DNA of 16,083 bases from Candidatus Saccharimonadota bacterium (GTDB lineage Bacteria > Patescibacteriota > Saccharimonadia > Saccharimonadales > Saccharimonadaceae), in contig JAGCSL010000020.1 in assembly GCA_017964115.1 (NCBI GenBank), positions 1 to 16,083 on the forward strand, given 5' to 3'. How positions within the stretch are numbered: the stretch's first letter is position 1; each line of letters begins with the position of its first letter. Under the pieces are notes generated by a model that was given only the letters and a program-made list of their open reading frames with translations, searched no databases and had not been told where the DNA came from. The translations under genes were made by a program, and so were the position numbers. Shown piece by piece: positions 1 through 5,268 of the stretch.

Positions 1-207
1 ATCAATCCCGGAAGCGTTGGCTGTCCAATCGGTATCGAGGCGGCCAGCGTAGGTATCTTGGATATAACTCCAGAAAAGACCACTTATGAGCAAGTTGATG
101 TTCCTTATGACGTCGACCACGCCATCAACGACATGTTGCAATATAGCGACAAACTCCCAGCCGTCGATTATACCGTCAATCGCTTCTATCGCATTCTGAA
201 CGACTAG
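1..207 (+). CDS. Metallophosphoesterase family protein, C-terminal fragment
   Basis: This is the last 68 residues of a gene that starts left of the window, read in frame 1 and ending in TAG. The visible segment opens with INPGSVGCPIG. The Asn-Pro-Gly-Ser-Val-Gly turn is the characteristic C-terminal motif of YfcE/MJ0936-type calcineurin-like phosphoesterases, where it follows the metal-binding GHTH motif (here outside the window). A short beta segment (SVGILDI) and a roughly 40-residue tail follow. Such enzymes hydrolyse phosphomono- or diesters with two divalent metals, but the substrate cannot be told from this fragment. The next gene starts 35 bases downstream with its own promoter, so co-transcription is not needed. 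Family assignment rests on one motif and its position near the C-terminus. Confidence 0.7.
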   Translation: MNPGSVGCPIGIEAASVGILDITPEKTTYEQVDVPYDVDHAINDMLQYSDKLPAVDYTVNRFYRILND

Positions 208-227
208 ATACTCAATCTGTACGCTTA

Positions 228-236
228 TGCTACAAT
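228..236 (+). promoter_or_regulatory. Extended -10 promoter, leaderless start of the PfkB-aldolase gene
   Basis: TG-C-TACAAT: TG at 228-229 and TACAAT at 231-236. Exactly six bases separate the hexamer from the ATG at 243, which places the expected transcription start on or next to the A of the start codon. No SD lies before the ATG and no convincing -35 is visible, as expected for an extended -10 promoter. The same geometry recurs before several other genes here. Confidence 0.65.
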
Positions 237-242
237 AAAAGC

Positions 243-2087
243 ATGAGCAAGATTTTGATTGTCGGCAACGTTACCAAGGATGTATACCTGCGCCTCGATA
301 ACCGCCTAAACAAATTCGAGACCGATCAAAACGATATTAAGTGGCTAGATTTCGCTTTTGACGGCTCCACCCATAAATTCTATAATCGCGTATCAATTTT
401 TGGCGGCGCCAGTATTAGTCTGGAAGTTTTGACGCGTTTTGGCCACGAGGCTAAAATAGCCGGCACCGACGCGGACTTTATCGACGGACAATTCGTCGCA
501 AAAGACGCCGAAACAGTCTATCGCTACATTCTTTGCCAAGATCGCCACGTTAGCTATTTAAGCCCTAGCGAATATTTGCGCACTGATTGGCACATCCCAG
601 ATGATGATTATGAATGGCTTTATATTGACCGTAGCGCTAACTTAACACCAGAAGTTACCGAAGAAATCTTGCTTTTCCTCGATGCGCACCGCAGCGTCAC
701 TAAATTTGCTATTTTCGTAGGAAAATACAGCAATGTTAATGCGACTCATATGCGAAAACTAATCGCTCGTGCCGACCTCGTTATTACCGACACCAAGCTC
801 AATCAAGATATCAAAAACCTTATCACCATCACATCGCATCATATCGAATACAACGACAAACGTGTCCGATGGCAGCTAGAGGATCGCCAAGATTTAATGA
901 CGCACCTTAGCTCTCATCTCACCATCGGCGCATCAGTCTTCGGCGCGCTCGTACTCGGCAAAGATGCGAACGAAGCATTATTACTAGCCCGCGCAAACAT
1001 TGAACGTTCAATTCTTAGCGCCAGTTCAAATCTCGATACGCTCGAAGACGAAATTTCCGACGATTATTATCGCGTAGAAAAATACAATCCAAAGGAGGAC
1101 CAAATGAACGAAGTAGAAATAAATGCCAAGCGCCTCGTCGCTACAGGCAAGGGCATTTTGGCCGCCGACGAATCGGGCGGTTCTATCCATAAAAAATTCG
1201 AAGGTATGAATATTCCCGACGACGAGCAACATCGTCGCGATTATCGCAACATTTTCTTCACAACCGACAATCTTGAGGATTTCGTGAACGGCGTAATCCT
1301 TTTTGACGAAACTGCACGCCAGCACGCCGATGACGGTCGCGACTATGTAACATTCTTGGCAGATAAAGGCATTTTACCAGGCATTAAGGTAGACCAAGGT
1401 CTTGAACTCATTGAAGGCACCGACGATAAATACACCAAAGGCCTCGATGGCTTACCAGAACGCCTTGCCGAGTATTACCAAATGGGCGCACGTTTTGCGA
1501 AATGGCGCGCCGCTTTTGAAGTAACCGACCATACACCAGGCGAAAAAGCTATTCAAATGAACGCTGAAATTCTCGCCCAATATGCGCTTGATTGCCAAAA
1601 TGCGAATATTGTACCAATCGTGGAACCAGAATTAGTCTATGATGGCGATTATCCAATCGAAAAGAATATTGAATTAACTAGCAAGATTCTCGATGCGCTA
1701 TTTGAAGAACTTAAAAAGAAGAATGTCAGTCTACCGGGGTGCATACTAAAAGTTAACATGGTCTTAGCCGGCAAACGTTATCATACCCAATCTACGCCAG
1801 CTGAAGTTGGCAAAGCTACTGCAGACGTACTTAAAGCCCATGTTCCAGCCGAGCTCGCAGGCGTCGTCTTCCTTAGCGGCGGCCAAAGCGTTACTCAGGC
1901 AACCGAAAATTTGCAAGAAGTCACCAATAATGGTCCATTCCCATGGCCAGTCACCTTTTCATACGCTCGCGCTCTCCAGGATCCGGCCCTCCACGCTTGG
2001 AAAGGCGATAATGCCAATGCCGATGCGGCACGCGCAGGATTCCGCGAACGCCTAGTCGCTAACTGCGAAGCGCTCAAGAAGAAATAA
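243..2087 (+). CDS. PfkB-like carbohydrate kinase domain fused to class I fructose-bisphosphate aldolase
   Basis: This single 614-residue ORF carries two domains. Residues 1-285 look like the PfkB/ribokinase family: an opening KILIVGNVTKDVYL strand, a GGASISLEVLTRFG substrate-side motif near 54-67, and TIGASVFGALVLG at 227-239 where the family normally has DTxGAGDAF. The catalytic Asp of that motif is not visible, so this half may be an inactive or binding-only domain. Residues 288-614 are a complete animal/plant-type class I aldolase (Pfam glycolytic family). It has GILAADESGGS, GIKVDQG, GARFAKWR, the VEPEL motif, the Schiff-base lysine in LKVNMV (Lys503; aldolase residue 216), FLSGGQS and FSYARAL. 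Aldolase cleaves fructose 1,6-bisphosphate to DHAP and glyceraldehyde 3-phosphate in the cytosol. The start is set by a promoter six bases upstream. The stop lies 10 bases before a strong terminator. An internal SD and ATG (1091-1106) could also yield a stand-alone 327-residue aldolase. The aldolase call is secure; the biological status of the fusion is open. Confidence 0.9.
   Translation: MSKILIVGNVTKDVYLRLDNRLNKFETDQNDIKWLDFAFDGSTHKFYNRVSIFGGASISLEVLTRFGHEAKIAGTDADFIDGQFVAKDAETVYRYILCQDRHVSYLSPSEYLRTDWHIPDDDYEWLYIDRSANLTPEVTEEILLFLDAHRSVTKFAIFVGKYSNVNATHMRKLIARADLVITDTKLNQDIKNLITITSHHIEYNDKRVRWQLEDRQDLMTHLSSHLTIGASVFGALVLGKDANEALLLARANIERSILSASSNLDTLEDEISDDYYRVEKYNPKEDQMNEVEINAKRLVATGKGILAADESGGSIHKKFEGMNIPDDEQHRRDYRNIFFTTDNLEDFVNGVILFDETARQHADDGRDYVTFLADKGILPGIKVDQGLELIEGTDDKYTKGLDGLPERLAEYYQMGARFAKWRAAFEVTDHTPGEKAIQMNAEILAQYALDCQNANIVPIVEPELVYDGDYPIEKNIELTSKILDALFEELKKKNVSLPGCILKVNMVLAGKRYHTQSTPAEVGKATADVLKAHVPAELAGVVFLSGGQSVTQATENLQEVTNNGPFPWPVTFSYARALQDPALHAWKGDNANADAARAGFRERLVANCEALKKK
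1091..1106 (+). promoter_or_regulatory. Internal ribosome binding site and start codon for a stand-alone aldolase
   Basis: AAAGGAGG at 1091-1098 is close to a perfect anti-SD match. It is followed after five bases by an ATG (1104-1106) in frame with the upstream ORF, at codon 288. That Met is exactly where class I aldolase homology begins (MNEVEINAKRL). The SD bases are translated as Lys-Glu in the linker, so the ORF stays open through the site. The simplest reading is that one mRNA yields both the 614-residue fusion and a 327-residue aldolase. Alternatively, two formerly separate genes have lost the intervening stop, naturally or through a sequence error. Confidence 0.6.
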
Positions 2088-2096
2088 TCTTCCAAC

Positions 2097-2124
2097 AAAA
2101 ATCTCCCCAATTGGGGAGATTTTT
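2097..2124. terminator. Bidirectional intrinsic terminator between the aldolase gene and bL25
   Basis: This is a perfect 28-nt palindrome, two 14-base arms with no spacer between them (a real hairpin would open a few central bases). The arm is AAAAATCTCCCCAA, so the stem core is TCTCCCC/GGGGAGA. It carries an A-tract on the left and a T-tract on the right, so it makes a hairpin plus U-tract when read from either strand. It sits 10 bases after the aldolase stop (2087) and 14 bases after the bL25 stop on the opposite strand (2138), and so serves both convergent genes. Confidence 0.92.
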
Positions 2125-2137
2125 AGTGCGAATATAA

Positions 2138-2827
2138 TTATTCAGCCTTTTCTTCTTCGGCTGGAGCAGCGTCAGCTGCAGCTTCAGCTTCAGCCTCGGC
2201 GGCACGAGCCTCTTCGGCAGCCTTGTCGGCCTCAGCCTCAGCCTCACGCTCAGCAGCCTCTTGGGCAGGATCATAAACGTTGGCCACGGCAGATTCTGGA
2301 TCAAGTTCCTTATCAGCTAATTCAACACCTTTTGGAAGCTTCAAGTCTGCGACAACAATACCATCTTCAACGGTCTTTAAGTCGGATGCGTCTACAATAA
2401 TGGCCTCTGGAAGATCAGCCGGCTTTGCCTTGACATCAATCTCTTCCATAACCTGAAGGATAGTGAGATGAGCCTTGCTAGCGTCAGATTGTTCAAAGTT
2501 AATAATTTCGATCGGAGTTGTAGCCTCAACGACCTGGTCGGCAGAAATAGCCTGAAATTCAACATTCATGATTGTGCGCTTAACAGGATCAAGATGAACA
2601 ACCTTTACGAGAGCCATCTGCTTCTTGCCAGCAATATCAAGATCGATAGGGGAGTGATAGCCTGCGCTAAGGAGTACTTTTTCTGTTTCATTATATGGAG
2701 ATTGCGTCAAAATTGGATCACCTTTGCCGCCAAAAACGACCGAAGGAATCAAACCTTGCTCACGCAAGCCCTTTACTTTTTTACCAGTCAACTCGCGCTT
2801 TGCGAGAGACAATTTATCTTCGCTCAT
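2138..2827 (-). CDS. rplY: 50S ribosomal protein bL25, CTC/TL5 long form
   Basis: This 229-residue protein of the large ribosomal subunit binds 5S rRNA. Residues 1-95 are the L25 beta-barrel domain, with the N-terminal basic LAKRELTGKKVKGLREQGLIPSVVFG motif typical of the family. Residues 98-188 are the TL5/CTC second domain, with PIEIIN, AKPADLPEAIIVD and DLKLPKGVEL. From about 188 to the end lies a highly acidic, alanine/glutamate-rich, low-complexity tail (AEREAEAEADKAAEEARAAE and onward) that is probably disordered or helical. The promoter at 2862-2890 gives a leader of about 28 nt with AGGA 11 bases before the ATG. It is the only gene in the window with a conventional -35/-10 promoter plus an SD leader. 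It ends at the shared bidirectional terminator. The upstream acidic gene on the same strand might read into it. Confidence 0.93.
   Translation of the reverse strand: MSEDKLSLAKRELTGKKVKGLREQGLIPSVVFGGKGDPILTQSPYNETEKVLLSAGYHSPIDLDIAGKKQMALVKVVHLDPVKRTIMNVEFQAISADQVVEATTPIEIINFEQSDASKAHLTILQVMEEIDVKAKPADLPEAIIVDASDLKTVEDGIVVADLKLPKGVELADKELDPESAVANVYDPAQEAAEREAEAEADKAAEEARAAEAEAEAAADAAPAEEEKAE
2170..2260 (-). repeat. Low-complexity Ala/Glu codon repeat in the bL25 tail
   Basis: On the plus strand this stretch is dominated by near-tandem copies of GCCTCA, GCTTCA and GCCTCG. They encode the alternating Ala, Glu, Ala-Glu-Ala runs of the bL25 C-terminus. The clearest uninterrupted run is at 2230-2246. 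Such hexamer arrays can expand or contract in frame, so tail length may differ between strains. This is an observed composition feature, not an element. Confidence 0.5.
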
Positions 2828-2861
2828 AAATTATTTTTTCCTATTTTTTATCCTTGTGCAT

Positions 2862-2890
2862 ATTTTACCCTAAATAACAGGGAAAGACAA
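2862..2890 (-). promoter_or_regulatory. Promoter of bL25
   Basis: On the minus strand, TTGTCT (2890-2885) and TAAAAT (2867-2862) are separated by 17 bases, a standard sigma-70-type arrangement. Predicted initiation near 2855 leaves a leader of about 28 nt containing AGGA at 2842-2839, 11 bases before the ATG. This contrasts with the leaderless starts elsewhere in the window. Confidence 0.6.
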
Positions 2891-2900
2891 GCATAAGTGA

Positions 2901-3143
2901 TTAAGCGTCTTCAATGTCTTCAAAATCTTCGGGATGCGGTTCGCTTTTTGCCGGGATAAACTTCACACTGTCACTACCTACCATGTCTGGAAGCTGTTTG
3001 CTGCTATCATAAAAACCATTCGACGAAACAGTAAAATCCTCCCATTCAAGACTTGAAGATTCGCTCGATGGGTGTTCTTCAGGAGTAGCCGGCGTTGTCG
3101 GGACATCCGGGGTAACAGGTTTCGTCCTCTCTTGGTTCTCCAT
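2901..3143 (-). CDS. Small acidic, probably disordered protein of unknown function
   Basis: This is an 80-residue ORF that I do not recognise. The N-terminal half is rich in Pro, Thr, Ser and Glu (TKPVTPDVPTTPATPEEHPS), followed by a short aromatic patch (LEWEDFTVSSNGFY) and an acidic end (EDFEDIEDA). There are no cysteines, signal peptide or membrane segment, and it looks intrinsically disordered. The case for a real gene comes from its promoter: an extended -10 TGGTATAAT ends exactly six bases before the ATG, the same geometry as known genes here such as uvrA. It diverges from the YgjV-like gene, with only 46 bases between the two start codons, and lies just upstream of bL25 on the same strand. 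Confidence 0.65.
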   Translation of the reverse strand: MENQERTKPVTPDVPTTPATPEEHPSSESSSLEWEDFTVSSNGFYDSSKQLPDMVGSDSVKFIPAKSEPHPEDFEDIEDA

Positions 3144-3149
3144 GAGTTT

Positions 3150-3158
3150 ATTATACCA
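3150..3158 (-). promoter_or_regulatory. Extended -10 promoter, leaderless start of the small acidic gene
   Basis: On the minus strand, TG-G-TATAAT: TG at 3158-3157 and TATAAT at 3155-3150. Six bases then separate it from the ATG (first base 3143). No SD and no clear -35 are seen. It is back to back with the plus-strand promoter at 3175-3183, so two polymerases could hardly bind at once. Confidence 0.7.
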
Positions 3159-3174
3159 TCATACCGCCACAAAG

Positions 3175-3183
3175 TGCTAGAAT
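3175..3183 (+). promoter_or_regulatory. Extended -10 promoter, leaderless start of the YgjV-like gene
   Basis: TG-C-TAGAAT: TG at 3175-3176 and TAGAAT at 3178-3183. Six bases follow before the ATG at 3190. There is no SD. The sequence from 3176 to the ATG is almost identical to those before the genes at 243 and 8658. Confidence 0.65.
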
Positions 3184-3189
3184 ATAAGC

Positions 3190-4257
3190 ATGAACGAAAT
3201 CATGTTCATTTTGGCGCAAATTTTTGCCTTTTTGGGCTGGTTTTTTCTCCTATATAGCTATTACAAAGAAGACATCCAAAAACTGCTACGCATCCAGATA
3301 CTTGCCGCCATCTTCGATACTCTTAGCTATGTCTTACTGGGTGGCCAAGCCGGTGCTTTAATATGCGGCTTCGAACTCCTCAAAGCAGTCCTCTACTACA
3401 AAACAGATAAAGACAAGCTTATTTTCTTGTTTACTCTCCCCATTTATGGACTTATTGCCTGGTCGTCCTGCCAAGACGAAGGCTTGATTGCTCTATTACC
3501 AGTTCTTGGTAGCATTATTGACGGCTACGTACTTACGCGCAACAAAACCATTGCCACCGTTGGTAGCATCGTTGCTAGCATTCTCTGGATTATCTACGAT
3601 ATTGTCATTTTAGCCTACTCGGCAGCCCTAACCGATTCCATCCTGGTCATATCCAACATCTTTGTCCTGTTCCTAGGCTACAGCCGTATTCTACACATCG
3701 ACAAACTTCACGTCATTCGCTGCCGATATCTCAGTCGTCACATTTGTTCTAATATTATTGCGCTCGATCGCGATATCTATTCCGAGGAATATTTGTGGAG
3801 CATCGACCAGCAACGTGATATTTTCAATGTCAATCCAGACTCCATCATGCTTATTCGCGATAAAAAGAAGACTATCGGCTATTTAAATTATATAGTTATA
3901 ACAGAAGAGAAATATAATCAGATTAAACGCGCCTACACTTACTATGGCTCGCTCAATACGGCCGACGTCTTACAATTGCGCAAACGTCGCAAAAACTACA
4001 TGTTGATCGAAAGTATCGTTGTCGAAAAAAGTTATGAATCTAAAAAAATGATGAATTTTATTCAAAACCGCTTCCGCATCTATCTCCGCAACAAACGCAA
4101 GCAAGGCTACAATATCCACGGCATCCTTTCAGTCGGAGTTTCTGATTTTGAAAAAGATCTATTAAAAGCCTCAACCTTCGAGCATATTAAAGATTATCGG
4201 AACAAGGAACAACTCTACGAATTAAGTGGCATTAACATAGCGAGGTATATTAGCTAA
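3190..4257 (+). CDS. YgjV-like inner membrane protein with C-terminal GNAT-like domain
   Basis: This 355-residue protein has two parts. Residues 1-168 are strongly hydrophobic, with about five or six membrane segments (near 5-23, 36-54, 77-93, 98-115, 121-145 and 149-165). They resemble the YgjV family, including an AQIFAFLGW start, a FDTLSYVLLGG segment and a TRNK loop. Residues 170-355 are soluble, basic and GNAT-like: IMLIRDKKKTIGYLNYIVIT, then a beta strand LIESIVV, a helix, and a late TFEHIKDYR...YEL segment matching the 'GF..' end of acetyltransferases. The acetyl-CoA loop (normally Q/R-x-x-G-x-G/A) is replaced by YESKKMM, so catalysis is doubtful. The start is leaderless. The stop overlaps the next start (TAATG), so the next gene is translationally coupled. 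Substrate and role are unknown; the YgjV resemblance is moderately sure and the GNAT assignment is fold-pattern inference. Confidence 0.75.
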   Translation: MNEIMFILAQIFAFLGWFFLLYSYYKEDIQKLLRIQILAAIFDTLSYVLLGGQAGALICGFELLKAVLYYKTDKDKLIFLFTLPIYGLIAWSSCQDEGLIALLPVLGSIIDGYVLTRNKTIATVGSIVASILWIIYDIVILAYSAALTDSILVISNIFVLFLGYSRILHIDKLHVIRCRYLSRHICSNIIALDRDIYSEEYLWSIDQQRDIFNVNPDSIMLIRDKKKTIGYLNYIVITEEKYNQIKRAYTYYGSLNTADVLQLRKRRKNYMLIESIVVEKSYESKKMMNFIQNRFRIYLRNKRKQGYNIHGILSVGVSDFEKDLLKASTFEHIKDYRNKEQLYELSGINIARYIS

Positions 4258-5267
4258 TGGACAACCAAGACAACGTGGCAAAATCATTCATCCCGTCCGC
4301 GGGATATATCGATAAACCAACGAATTCACAACAAAACGAACCAAACAAAAAAGTTATCATTATTGTCACGGCCATAATTCTCAGCGTTATGGTGATTTTT
4401 GCTATCGTCTTTGCTATCATAGTCAATCTACCGAAAGACTCTAAAGAACCAGAGAAGCCAGCCGCGGTCGAAAAGCCCGAACAGCCCGCACCCCGTAAAG
4501 AGCCAGAAGCTGTTAGAGCTCCCGGGTTAGAAAAGACGCTCGCCACAAAAGCAAACTTTATCTTAACGCACGGCAGCCTCCAAAACGCATCATCCCTAAA
4601 ATACACAAGCGCACCAATATTCTATACAAACGACACCATTAGTAATTACTATCGTAACTTTAATGAAACCAACAAGATGATGATGATCGTTAATAGTCAT
4701 CAAGCTAGCAACGATGTACCATTAAGCGATAAACAAGTCAGCAGTTTCGGCTCAGAAAGCTGTCAGCTCCTTTTCGGAGAAAAAAATTGCAAATTAATTA
4801 AGAATAACATCGAACCCAACAGATACAGGATAATTGCTCGAAGCAAAGCAAAGTTAGAGCAAGAATATGCGAAATATTTTCAAAAAAACACCAAAACACT
4901 CCCGAAGCGCCTAATTGATGCTTGCCCATACTTCACATATATCAAGGAAATATCCAGCTACGTATATAGAAATCATTGCGAAAATGCAAATTATAAAAAT
5001 AGCCATTTCTATCAATATAAGTATGCACAAGAGAACGACTATGCATATGTATATTTCGCCGGTGCTATTACGACGGTAAACGACAAGGGAAGATATACCA
5101 CCCTATATAGCGATCTCGATAGCGAAAAACTACTTGATAACCAGGGCGATTACTCACATTTCAAGCTCGACTCAAAAAATTACGGAACGTTCCAACACTA
5201 TCGTCTCGTCTTTAAGAAAAGTGGTTCGGAATATGTCTATGATAATTTCGAGAAAGTTGACGACTAA
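4257..5267 (+). CDS. Single-pass membrane-anchored extracytoplasmic protein, unknown function
   Basis: This 336-residue protein has no family I can name. A 31-residue polar cytosolic N-terminus is followed by one membrane helix (about 33-57, KKVIIIVTAIILSVMVIFAI and onward). Next is a Pro/Glu/Lys linker (60-90) of the kind that spans a cell wall, then an extracytoplasmic domain of about 240 residues rich in Tyr, Asn and Lys. That domain has four cysteines (169, 178, 223, 241), enough for two disulfides, which supports an outside location. The start overlaps the previous stop (TAATG), with GAGG 11 bases upstream, so the two proteins are probably made together. The 3' end meets uvrA with one base between stop codons. 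It may be a surface or envelope protein, possibly relevant to host-cell contact if the organism is an epibiont; that role is speculation. Confidence 0.8.
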   Translation: MDNQDNVAKSFIPSAGYIDKPTNSQQNEPNKKVIIIVTAIILSVMVIFAIVFAIIVNLPKDSKEPEKPAAVEKPEQPAPRKEPEAVRAPGLEKTLATKANFILTHGSLQNASSLKYTSAPIFYTNDTISNYYRNFNETNKMMMIVNSHQASNDVPLSDKQVSSFGSESCQLLFGEKNCKLIKNNIEPNRYRIIARSKAKLEQEYAKYFQKNTKTLPKRLIDACPYFTYIKEISSYVYRNHCENANYKNSHFYQYKYAQENDYAYVYFAGAITTVNDKGRYTTLYSDLDSEKLLDNQGDYSHFKLDSKNYGTFQHYRLVFKKSGSEYVYDNFEKVDD

Positions 5268-5268
5268 T

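Noticed and set aside
1083..1088. TACAAT just upstream of the internal aldolase SD, a possible internal promoter
   Set aside because: No TGn and no -35. The predicted start (about 1095) would fall inside the SD and destroy it, unlike the six-base-to-ATG rule elsewhere.
1026..1325. 99-codon minus-strand frame inside the aldolase fusion gene
   Set aside because: Antisense to a strongly conserved coding region, with no promoter or SD. A codon-bias shadow.
2868..2885. CCCT/AGGG mini-hairpin as terminator of the small acidic gene
   Set aside because: Only a four-base stem without a T-tract, inside the bL25 promoter spacer.
2468..2896. 142-codon plus-strand reading frame opposite bL25
   Set aside because: It lies antisense to a certain ribosomal protein gene and runs through its promoter. 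It has no own promoter or SD, and its protein composition looks like a shadow of the bL25 frame.
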